Notes under the pieces: generated by a model
What the model was told of the DNA's origin: nothing
Seen by the model: only the letters and a program-made list of their open reading frames with translations
Database searches by the model: none
Shown here: piece after piece, positions 1-5,163 of the stretch
Layout: every line of letters begins with the position of its first letter
How positions within the stretch are numbered: the stretch's first letter is position 1
NCBI GenBank assembly: GCA_027067235.1
Contig: JALXFQ010000206.1
Span: 1 to 5,997, forward strand
Origin: Gammaproteobacteria bacterium
GTDB lineage: Bacteria > Pseudomonadota > Gammaproteobacteria > QOAV01
DNA length: 5,997 nucleotides
Reading direction: 5' to 3'
Program-made: the position numbers and the translations under genes

Positions 1-182
1 CCCAGAATTTCGGCAACAGCCGGACGCACCGGGATAATGCGGAAACCGAAACCCTGCATGGCGGCGGCCACCCGGTGACTGGGACGATGGGGTTTCGGCG
101 ACAGGCCGACGATGGCCAGGGTTCTGGCGCGGTGCAGGAAAGAACAAATTGCTTCGATATCTGGGTTGTGGAAAGTTTTCAT
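1..182 (-). CDS. CoA-binding domain protein (YccU-like), N-terminal part
   Basis: This is the first 60 codons of a minus-strand gene whose 3' end lies outside the window. The start is the ATG at 182-180, giving MKTFHNPDIEAI at the N-terminus. Residues about 22-40 carry TLAIVGLSPKPHRPSHRVA, and FGFRIIPVRP follows near residues 45-54. This is the hallmark of the small CoA-binding Rossmann-fold family (E. coli YccU type): the VGLSPKP loop is the nucleotide-binding turn and the IIPV strand follows it. Family members are usually about 135-150 aa, so a little under half is seen. Their cellular role is poorly defined; CoA binding is a family property, not something shown here. No convincing Shine-Dalgarno sequence precedes the ATG. 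The gene is divergent from the sRNA-like segment that follows. Family assignment is firm; function is not. Confidence 0.85.
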   Translation of the reverse strand, partial: MKTFHNPDIEAICSFLHRARTLAIVGLSPKPHRPSHRVAAAMQGFGFRIIPVRPAVAEIL

Positions 183-230
183 GTTAATCAAGTGGTTGGT
201 TTCGGATGGTAAATTGTTTCGGGATTGCGT

Positions 231-257
231 GAACTATCTGAAAATGGCCCTGTCTAT
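231..257 (+). promoter_or_regulatory. Candidate sigma-E/AlgU-type promoter for the sRNA
   Basis: GAACTA (231-236) is followed after 16 bp by TCTAT (253-257). The extracytoplasmic sigma factor AlgU/RpoE recognises GAACTT-N16/17-TCnRA, so this matches 5 of 6 bases in the -35 and all but the last base of the -10, with correct spacing. It would start transcription near 262-266, about 110 nt before the terminator at 339-377. No comparable sigma-70 pair was found between 183 and 260. P. aeruginosa ErsA at the equivalent locus is reported to depend on AlgU, which makes the match more meaningful. Confidence 0.45.
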
Positions 258-263
258 GTTTGC

Positions 264-377
264 GATGGCGCTGCATGGCGCTGTCGACCGCTCCTCCTCC
301 CTGAGCGGAGAGGTTCGGCAACCCGAACTTCACATGTTGGCCCCGGATTTTCACCCCTTTTCCGGGGCCTCTTTTTT
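264..377 (+). ncRNA. Candidate ErsA/Spot 42-locus small RNA
   Basis: I infer a roughly 115-nt RNA from the promoter-like motif at 231-257 to the terminator at 339-377; the 5' end is approximate. It has no credible coding capacity. Visible structure, in order: (1) a tandem ATGGCGCTG repeat at 265-273 and 275-283; (2) a hairpin CCGCTC (288-293) / GAGCGG (303-308) whose loop CUCCUCCCU (294-302) is complementary to Shine-Dalgarno sequences; (3) a hairpin GTTCGG (313-318) / CCGAAC (323-328) with loop CAAC, extendable outward by a G-U and an A-U pair; (4) a rho-independent terminator. Position supports this: Spot 42 (spf) in E. coli and ErsA in Pseudomonas both lie between polA and engB. Here engB is adjacent but polA is not visible. 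The CU-rich exposed loop suggests mRNA repression at ribosome binding sites, probably with Hfq. The identity as an ErsA homologue is inference from position, promoter and architecture, not from sequence alignment. Confidence 0.6.
339..377 (+). terminator. Rho-independent terminator of the sRNA candidate
   Basis: A perfect 9-bp stem GGCCCCGGA (339-347) / TCCGGGGCC (361-369) with a 13-nt loop is followed by TCTTTTTT (370-377). The U-tract is on the plus-strand product only; the minus-strand product has none after the stem. It therefore terminates a plus-strand transcript, although the nearest protein genes on both sides are on the minus strand. This is the main evidence that a plus-strand RNA gene exists here. 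Confidence 0.85.
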
Positions 378-396
378 CTGCTGCAGCCTTTCGGCT

Positions 397-1017
397 TCAG
401 GCCTGCAAAAGCCATTCAGCCAGTTTCAATTTCGCTTCTTCCACGCCATCCTTCTTCAGCGAAGAGAACATCTGCACGCTGGCGTTGATGCCGTCTTTCT
501 GCAGCTCCGAGCGCACTTTCAGCAAAGCGCTTCTGGCCGGGCCACGTTTGAGCTTGTCAGCCTTGGTCAGCAACACGTGTAACGGCAGGTTCTGTTGCGA
601 CGCCCAGATCACCATTTGCCGGTCCAGATCCTTCAGCGGATGGCGAATATCCATCAGAGCGACAATGCCGCGCAGGCTTTTGCGCCGGCTCAGGTATTCA
701 TGCACCAGCAGTTCCCAGTGCCGCTGTATTTCGCGCGGCGCCCTGGCAAAGCCGTAACCGGGCAGATCGGCGATGCGCCGGACGTCATCCAGCTCAAAGA
801 AATTGATCTGCTGGGTACGGCCGGGCGTTTTGCTGGTGCGGGCCAGCGAACGGCGCCGGGTCAGGGCGTTGATGGCGCTGGATTTGCCCACATTGGAACG
901 GCCGGCAAACGCTACTTCGGCGCCTTCATCCGCCGGCAACTGGGACAGATGCTGCACGCCGATTGCGAATCGGGCGTTTTCCAGCAGGCGGTCGATGGTG
1001 CAAACGGACTCTGGCAT
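397..1017 (-). CDS. engB: Ribosome biogenesis GTP-binding protein EngB (YihA/YsxC)
   Basis: This is a TRAFAC-class GTPase needed for late assembly of the large ribosomal subunit; it acts in the cytoplasm. The 206-aa product has the usual family length. The G motifs are in order: G1/P-loop GRSNVGKSS at residues 39-47, G2 TPGRTQ at 64-69, G3 DLPG at 84-87 with the EngB-typical DLPGYGFA continuation, and G4 TKAD at 151-154. A G5-like SSLKKDG follows near 185-191. The ATG at 1017-1015 gives a normal short N-terminal extension before the EVAFAGRSN strand; the Shine-Dalgarno sequence is weak. The gene is divergent from cytochrome c4 across about 106 bp, an arrangement common in pseudomonads. Downstream it converges on the plus-strand sRNA terminator, and I saw no separate minus-strand terminator. 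Identification is secure. Confidence 0.97.
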   Translation of the reverse strand: MPESVCTIDRLLENARFAIGVQHLSQLPADEGAEVAFAGRSNVGKSSAINALTRRRSLARTSKTPGRTQQINFFELDDVRRIADLPGYGFARAPREIQRHWELLVHEYLSRRKSLRGIVALMDIRHPLKDLDRQMVIWASQQNLPLHVLLTKADKLKRGPARSALLKVRSELQKDGINASVQMFSSLKKDGVEEAKLKLAEWLLQA

Positions 1018-1123
1018 GGGCTGCTTCAGCTTTTTCTAATGCTTGAGGGGAACGCTACATTATGCCAAACTCGCGCGCCATTGAAGCGAATTTATATTTC
1101 GGAAAGTTTTTGGAGAGTAAGCA

Positions 1124-1753
1124 ATGAAAAATCTTCTCGGACTGGCGGTGGTCGGCGTCATGCTTGCAGGCGCCAATGCATATGCGGAAGACGCGGCCAG
1201 CGCTCCTGCTGTCGGCGATGCCAAGGCCGGCGCCGCCAAAGCGCCCATGTGCGCCGGCTGTCACGGCGTGGACGGCAACAGCGTGAGCGATGCCTTTCCT
1301 TCGCTGGCGGGGCGTTCGGCGGGTTATCTGGCCAAGCAATTGAAGGATTTTCGCGCCGGCGTGCGCGTCGACCCGACCATGAACGGCATGGCTTCAACCC
1401 TGACCGATGCGGATATTGTCAATCTGGCCGCTTATTTTTCGGGCAACATTCCCAAGGGCAGCGCGGCCGTGGCTGATGAAGAAACCCTGGAAAAAGGCCG
1501 CAAGATCTATCTTGGCGGCGACCGCAAGCGCGGCGTTTCCGCCTGCATGTCCTGTCACGGTCCTGCGGGTCACGGCATTCCGCCGCGTTTTCCGAAAATT
1601 GGCGGTCAGCATGGCGCCTATATCCAGAAGCAGTTGCTGGCGTTCCGCGACGATGCGCGCACCAACGATTCAGGTATCATGACCAGTATCGCCGAGCGCA
1701 TGACGTTGGGCGATGTAAAAGCGGTATCCCAGTACATCGCCGGTTTGCGCTAG
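1124..1753 (+). CDS. Dihaem cytochrome c4
   Basis: This is a periplasmic dihaem electron carrier that typically passes electrons from the bc1 complex to terminal oxidases. It has 209 aa: a Sec signal peptide (about residues 1-21, cleavage after NAYA), then two cytochrome c domains in tandem. Haem-binding motifs are CAGCH at 43-47 and CMSCH at 141-145. Probable axial methionines are M89 (in DPTMNGMAS) and M186 (in SGIMTSIA), the usual c4 positions. The duplicated domain pattern, with FPSLAGRSAGYLAKQL in domain 1 and FPKIGGQHGAYIQKQL in domain 2, is diagnostic of c4. A good Shine-Dalgarno GGAGAG (1112-1117) lies 6 nt before the ATG, fixing the start. The gene appears monocistronic because a strong terminator follows within 30 bp. 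Its proximity to a Sco gene fits an aerobic respiratory chain, but they are not in one operon. Confidence 0.96.
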   Translation: MKNLLGLAVVGVMLAGANAYAEDAASAPAVGDAKAGAAKAPMCAGCHGVDGNSVSDAFPSLAGRSAGYLAKQLKDFRAGVRVDPTMNGMASTLTDADIVNLAAYFSGNIPKGSAAVADEETLEKGRKIYLGGDRKRGVSACMSCHGPAGHGIPPRFPKIGGQHGAYIQKQLLAFRDDARTNDSGIMTSIAERMTLGDVKAVSQYIAGLR

Positions 1754-1778
1754 CCGCGAAACCATTCTCAGGATGTTG

Positions 1779-1804
1779 AAAAGCCCGCCTCGGCGGGCTT
1801 TTTT
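1779..1804 (+). terminator. Rho-independent terminator of cytochrome c4
   Basis: The arms AAGCCCGCC (1781-1789) and GGCGGGCTT (1792-1800) are perfectly complementary; allowing a realistic CTCG loop leaves an eight-pair stem. A T-run covers 1799-1804 on the plus strand, and an A-run at 1779-1782 could serve a minus-strand transcript. The stem begins 28 bp after the stop codon. Confidence 0.92.
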
Positions 1805-1854
1805 ATGTACAGGAAGTACGGACAGAAAACTGCTCCTGCGTTTTCTGCACTTCC
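1804..1854. repeat. 51-bp hairpin repeat, copy 1
   Basis: Identical over 51 bp to 1954-2004. It contains a long imperfect hairpin: GGAAGT (1812-1817) pairs with ACTTCC (1849-1854), and inside it CAGAAAAC (1823-1830) pairs with GTTTTCTG (1840-1847), leaving loop TGCTCCTGC. It begins at the last T of the cytochrome c4 terminator. It resembles a non-coding interspersed repeat (REP- or MITE-like); I do not recognise a named family. Confidence 0.85.
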
Positions 1855-1868
1855 GCCATCCATGGCGG
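1853..1868. repeat. Short hairpin between the repeat copies
   Basis: CCGCCA (1853-1858) and TGGCGG (1863-1868) form a perfect 6-bp stem with loop TCCA. The 12-mer CCATCCATGGCG inside it (1856-1867) recurs at 1924-1935, just upstream of repeat copy 2, so the segment between the two 51-bp copies also carries repeated words. It probably belongs to the same repeat element. Confidence 0.6.
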
Positions 1869-1953
1869 TCGTCTGCCGCGGGCGCACGGACACCTCCGGC
1901 TCCTGCCTCTCGCTGCATACACACCATCCATGGCGATAAAGCGCAGGAGCGGC

Positions 1954-2004
1954 TATGTACAGGAAGTACGGACAGAAAACTGCTCCTGCGTTTTCTGCAC
2001 TTCC
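1954..2004. repeat. 51-bp hairpin repeat, copy 2
   Basis: Exact copy of 1804-1854, offset by exactly 150 bp. The hairpin arms lie at 1962-1967 / 1999-2004 and 1973-1980 / 1990-1997. A further inverted pair, CGCAGGAGC (1942-1950) and GCTCCTGCG (1982-1990), starts upstream of this copy and ends in its loop, so an alternative fold is available here. Copy 2 runs directly into the heptamer array at 2005 with no spacer. Confidence 0.85.
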
Positions 2005-2133
2005 AGCCTCCAGCCTCCAGCCTCCAGCCTCAAGCCTCCAGCCTCAAAGCCTCAAGCCTCAAGCCTCAAGCCTCAAGCGTCAAGCCTCAAAGCCTCAAAG
2101 CCTCCAGCCTCCAGCCTCAAGCCTCCAGCCTCA
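2005..2133. repeat. Heptanucleotide tandem array, AGCCTC(A/C), 18 units
   Basis: I count 18 consecutive units of AGCCTCC or AGCCTCA. Fifteen are 7 bp long; three are 8 bp through an extra A (units starting at 2047, 2090 and 2098). One unit is variant (AGCGTCA, 2076-2082). The total is 129 bp. The unit is not a multiple of three and no stop arises, so open frames across it read as Ser/Pro/Gln/Lys-rich heptads, but there is no ribosome site or protein context and I do not call a gene. It ends 156 bp before the copper receptor start. Such arrays can change length by slippage. Confidence 0.9.
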
Positions 2134-2158
2134 AAACTCCGTTTCTGATAGGAGACTG

Positions 2159-2205
2159 GGTTTCATGCAGGTTCCGTGCCCGAACGGGCACTCGTGGATG
2201 AAACC
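2159..2205. promoter_or_regulatory. Nested inverted-repeat element upstream of copper receptor
   Basis: The outer arms GGTTTCAT (2159-2166) and ATGAAACC (2198-2205) enclose an inner perfect 6-bp dyad GTGCCC (2176-2181) / GGGCAC (2186-2191) with loop GAAC. The centres of the two dyads are close, so it can be read as a two-tier RNA stem with internal loops of 9 and 6 nt or as an operator-like palindrome. It lies 84 bp before the receptor start. It matches no riboswitch that I can confirm. A regulatory role is inference. Confidence 0.45.
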
Positions 2206-2278
2206 GCTGCGACATTATGTCACTGTTGCGCAAGCGTCGATTTCCCTATTCTCCCGGGCATCAGAAAACACGAAACTG

Positions 2279-2284
2279 AGGGAG
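2279..2284 (+). promoter_or_regulatory. Ribosome binding site setting the copper receptor start
   Basis: AGGGAG lies 5 nt before the ATG at 2290. The same frame is open upstream to a GTG at 2176, but that start would put 38 non-secretory residues before a good signal peptide and sits inside the GTGCCC dyad. The site at 2279 therefore decides for 2290. Confidence 0.8.
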
Positions 2285-2289
2285 AAATC

Positions 2290-4362
2290 ATGCGGCAAGC
2301 TTTTACCAGAAGCATTTTGTTTACCGCCATGGCGGTCAGCATCGGTCCGGCGTTTGCGGATGAGCTGGAGCCGGTGCTGATCGAGGAAAGCCTGACCATC
2401 AATCCCAATGCGGCAGAGCCGGGAGATGTGAACCAGGTCAGGGCGGTGAGCGCTGACGGCGCGGATTTTCTGAGGCAGTTGAACGGTGTTTCAGTGAGCC
2501 GCTTTGGCGGACGCGGGCTGGAACTGATTGTGCGCGGCCAGTCGCAAGCGCGCCTGAATGTTCTGCTCGATGGCTCTTATGTGCATGGCGGTTGCCCCAA
2601 TCGTATGGACCCGCCAGCGAGCTGGACTGCGCTGGAAACCTATGAAAAGGTGACCGTGCTGAAGGGCGTGCAGTCGCTGATTTACGGTGGTGGCGGTAGC
2701 GGCGGCACAGTGCTGTTCGAGCGCGATACCCGCTCTCTGGCGCAGGACAAGGGTGTACACGGCCGGGTGTCGGCGCTGGGTAGCGATAACGGTATTTCCG
2801 GCGATTTTCTTGGTGACGTGGTGGCGGCTGGCGACCAGGCTTATGTGCGCGCCTTCGCCGAACAGAAAAATGCCGACAACTACGAAGATGGCGATGGTCG
2901 CGAAGTGCGCTCGTCGTTCGATCACCGTCAGGGCGGGCTGGTGTTTGGCCTGATGCCCAATGCCGAGCGTTTGTTTGAGTTCACGGTCGAACGCAATGAT
3001 TTCAGCGATGCGCTGTACCCGGGCGCAGGCATGGACAGCCCGCAAGAACAAGGGGACTTTTACCGCTTTCGTTACGCAGACAGGCCCGCCGCGAACGGCT
3101 TGAACCACCTCAGGCTGGAGGCTTATCTCAGCGACGTGGAGCATCTGATGAACAATTTCACCGACCGCACTCCACCGCGTTATCCGGCGGCAGCGCCCAA
3201 GGCGGGGCAGCCGATGAAACGCGAGACGCCGACTCATTCCCGCACCACCGGCGGCAGGCTGGTGCTGAATTCAGGTGCGGGCGCGACAACGCTGGACTGG
3301 GGGCTGGATGTGCAGCGCAATAAGCGCGATGCGACGTTGAATAACCTGGATTCCGGCCAGCCGGCGGCGCTGTCTTTCATGTGGCCGGATGTGGAAATTC
3401 AACAGGTCGGCGTTTTTGCGGAAGCGACAACGGCCCTGCAGAACAAATCCCGAATCAAATACGGATTGCGCGTGGACCGGGTGGACGCGTCGGCTGACAG
3501 GATTGCCGACAAGCCGAAACTGGCGTCGCCCAATACGGCGTATAAAACCTACTACGGTTCAAATGCATCCGACAAATCCGAGACCAATGTGGGTGGTTTG
3601 TTGCGTTTTGAGAAAGACCTGGACGATGGCTGGCGCCTGTTCACTGGCCTGTCGCGCAGCGTGCGCACCGCCGGTGCCACCGAGCGTTACATGAACAAAT
3701 GGAACGCGGTGGAGAAGCTGCGCTGGGTCGGCAACCCGGATATTCAGCCGGAGAAGCATCATCAGCTTGATCTGGGTCTGGCGAAAACCTCTGACGCCGC
3801 GTCTGTCAGCGCAACCCTGTTCTATGACGATGTGACTGACTATATCCTGCGTGACACAGCGCGCGCTCAGGACGGCATCCTGCAATCGGACCGGGCCGAC
3901 ATCTACCGCAATGTGGATGCCGAACTGTACGGCGCGGAAGCCGAGGCCAGACTGAGCCTGACCGATGCGCTGGATGTGTCGGGCGGCCTCGCTTATGTGC
4001 ATGCCGACAATACCACGGATGACCGGCCCCTGCCGCAAACGCCGCCGCTGAATGGCAAGATTCAGCTGGATTACGCCACGGCGAGCTGGGGTCTGGGTGG
4101 GCGAATCCGGTTTGCTGCCAGGCAGGACCGCATAGATCCTTTCAGTAAACAGGAAGTCGGCGCAACGCCCGGCTGGCAGGCGCTGGATCTATACGGCAAT
4201 TATCAGATCAACGACAGTTTCAGCCTCAGGGCTGGCGTGGACAATGTGCTGGACGAGACTTACGCCGAGCACGCCAGCCGCTCCAACCTGCTGGATCCGT
4301 TTGCGGTCAGGGTCAACGAGCCAGGCCGGACTTTCTGGCTGAAGGCAACGGCGGAATTCTGA
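2290..4362 (+). CDS. TonB-dependent copper receptor, OprC/NosA family
   Basis: This is an outer-membrane beta-barrel receptor predicted to import copper. It has 690 aa, close to the usual family length of about 650-720. The signal peptide is residues 1-23 (cleavage AFA-D). A TonB-box-like stretch EPVLIEESLTI lies at 27-37, the plug domain at about 45-150, then the barrel, ending in a terminal Phe (WLKATAEF), the standard outer-membrane signature. The plug holds the family signature GCPNRMDPPASW (101-112), with IYGGGGSGGTVLFER (131-145) closing the plug. The copper site described for OprC (CxxxM in the plug, HxM in the barrel) is complete here: C102 and M106, and H285 and M287 in VEHLMNNF. It lies 43 bp upstream of a TonB-like gene on the same strand, so a shared transcript and dedicated energisation are likely. 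Regulation may involve the dyads and heptamer array upstream; no recognisable metal-regulator box was seen. Family call is strong; copper specificity rests on the conserved ligands. Confidence 0.93.
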   Translation: MRQAFTRSILFTAMAVSIGPAFADELEPVLIEESLTINPNAAEPGDVNQVRAVSADGADFLRQLNGVSVSRFGGRGLELIVRGQSQARLNVLLDGSYVHGGCPNRMDPPASWTALETYEKVTVLKGVQSLIYGGGGSGGTVLFERDTRSLAQDKGVHGRVSALGSDNGISGDFLGDVVAAGDQAYVRAFAEQKNADNYEDGDGREVRSSFDHRQGGLVFGLMPNAERLFEFTVERNDFSDALYPGAGMDSPQEQGDFYRFRYADRPAANGLNHLRLEAYLSDVEHLMNNFTDRTPPRYPAAAPKAGQPMKRETPTHSRTTGGRLVLNSGAGATTLDWGLDVQRNKRDATLNNLDSGQPAALSFMWPDVEIQQVGVFAEATTALQNKSRIKYGLRVDRVDASADRIADKPKLASPNTAYKTYYGSNASDKSETNVGGLLRFEKDLDDGWRLFTGLSRSVRTAGATERYMNKWNAVEKLRWVGNPDIQPEKHHQLDLGLAKTSDAASVSATLFYDDVTDYILRDTARAQDGILQSDRADIYRNVDAELYGAEAEARLSLTDALDVSGGLAYVHADNTTDDRPLPQTPPLNGKIQLDYATASWGLGGRIRFAARQDRIDPFSKQEVGATPGWQALDLYGNYQINDSFSLRAGVDNVLDETYAEHASRSNLLDPFAVRVNEPGRTFWLKATAEF

Positions 4363-4368
4363 TCCTGC

Positions 4369-4404
4369 ATGCGGAGGCCGGTCATGCGGCGCTCGTCAGG
4401 CTGA
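4369..4404 (+). other. Possible 11-codon leader ORF ahead of tonB-like gene
   Basis: ATG at 4369 opens MRRPVMRRSSG and stops at TGA 4402-4404. A second in-frame ATG at 4384 is preceded, at a 6-nt spacing, by GGAGG (4373-4377), the strongest Shine-Dalgarno between the receptor and the tonB-like gene. The stop lies one base before the ATG of the tonB-like gene (4406), which itself has only a weak AGG (4398-4400). The layout would suit termination-reinitiation coupling. It may also be chance; no homology is recognised. Confidence 0.3.
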
Positions 4405-4405
4405 C

Positions 4406-5128
4406 ATGGGCTATCGAACCCGGTTTACCATCGGCCTGCTGATATCGGCCGCCCTGCATGCGGCGGTGCTGGGGAAGTATTGGTCTAGCCAGTGGTTCGT
4501 TCAAACCCCGGAAACAAAAACCACTGTTTTCCGGGTCAAAGTGTTGCAGCCGAAGACGCCTGCGCCGCTGCCAGCCGCCAGCGTCGTGGCGACGGCAGCA
4601 CCAGCGCCGCAACAGAAAACCACTCCGCCCAGGGAGCGGCAAGAAAAAAAGCCGGAACGGAAAAAGCCCCCGCGCAAACCCCGGAAAAAGGCGGCCAGAC
4701 CGCAGCCTGCAGCAAAGCCGGTGCAGAACACCATGACTTCATCGCCGCGCAAAACCGAAAAACAGGTGAAAACCGAGCCAGTGATACAGGCCCAGACCTC
4801 TGCCGCGCAGCAGGTTGCATCTGCCGGCCGTATAGCCACCCTCGAAGACCACTACCGGGCGCGGGTGCGTCAGGAAATCGAGAAACGCAAATTCTACCCC
4901 GCCCGGGCCAGACGGCAACGCAGGCAGGGTACGGTGACGGTGGCCTTTGTGCTGAGCAGAGATGGCAGCATCGGCCACCTGCGGCTGCTGAAAAAATGCC
5001 AATACGCCGTGCTCGGCCGCACCGCGCTGGCGGCGGTGCGCAAGGTCGGGCGCTTCCCGCCTTTCCCGGCGGACATACAGCGCCAGTCCTGGGCTTTCGA
5101 GATACCGTTGAGTTATCGCATCCGATAG
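4406..5128 (+). CDS. TonB-family energy transducer
   Basis: This inner-membrane protein spans the periplasm and couples the proton motive force to outer-membrane receptors. It has 240 aa. A single N-terminal transmembrane helix lies at about 7-23 and contains S14-x3-H18, matching the SxxxH motif that TonB needs for contact with ExbB/ExbD. A Pro/Lys/Arg-rich periplasmic linker covers about 48-125 (for example PERKKPPRKPRKK). The TonB C-terminal domain covers about 146-240, with the YP motif (KFYPARARR) near 162-170, GTVTVAFVLSRDGSI at 175-189 and a final beta strand FEIPLSYRI. The ATG at 4406 is the only sensible start: the frame is open upstream but offers no other ATG before the helix. Its position 43 bp after the copper receptor suggests it serves that receptor. 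ExbB and ExbD are not in the window and must be supplied from elsewhere. It converges on the sco gene across 35 bp with no clear terminator. Confidence 0.9.
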   Translation: MGYRTRFTIGLLISAALHAAVLGKYWSSQWFVQTPETKTTVFRVKVLQPKTPAPLPAASVVATAAPAPQQKTTPPRERQEKKPERKKPPRKPRKKAARPQPAAKPVQNTMTSSPRKTEKQVKTEPVIQAQTSAAQQVASAGRIATLEDHYRARVRQEIEKRKFYPARARRQRRQGTVTVAFVLSRDGSIGHLRLLKKCQYAVLGRTALAAVRKVGRFPPFPADIQRQSWAFEIPLSYRIR

Positions 5129-5163
5129 CCGTTGCGGGCCTCCGCGGCCGACAAGCGCGCTCT

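Noticed and set aside
1018..1123. Promoters in the engB / cytochrome c4 divergent gap
   Set aside because: Weak candidates exist (minus-strand TTCAAT-N17-TAATGT at 1085-1057; isolated TATATT at 1093), but none has two good boxes, so no promoter is called.
595..1476. Plus-strand open frame of 293 codons across engB and cytochrome c4
   Set aside because: It is antisense to EngB and then out of frame through cytochrome c4, both confidently identified; no domain was recognised.
1804..2133. CRISPR array
   Set aside because: There are only two copies of the 51-bp repeat, the spacing is 150 bp, and the heptamer array has no spacers; no cas gene is present.
1930..2201. Several overlapping open frames rich in Ser, Pro, Gln and Lys across the repeats
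   Set aside because: They exist because the heptamer array has no stops in any plus frame; they have no ribosome site, no domain and consist of repeat translation only.
2170..2245. Cobalamin riboswitch, suggested by GGTTCCGTGCCC...GGGCAC and GTCACTGTTGCGCAAGCG
   Set aside because: The words resemble parts of the family, but the conserved core between them is absent, the length is too short, and the downstream gene is a copper rather than a B12 receptor. A covariance-model search could overturn this.
2176..2289. Upstream GTG start giving a 728-aa copper receptor
   Set aside because: It places 38 residues before a clear signal peptide and begins within the GTGCCC dyad; ATG 2290 has a well-spaced AGGGAG site.
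2491..3237. Long minus-strand open frame inside the copper receptor gene
   Set aside because: It is antisense to a well-supported protein with complete motifs, has no recognisable domain, and is expected from GC-rich codon bias.
5129..5163. Terminator between the convergent tonB-like and sco genes
   Set aside because: Only a 4-bp GGCC/GGCC hairpin (5137-5149) without a T-tract is visible.
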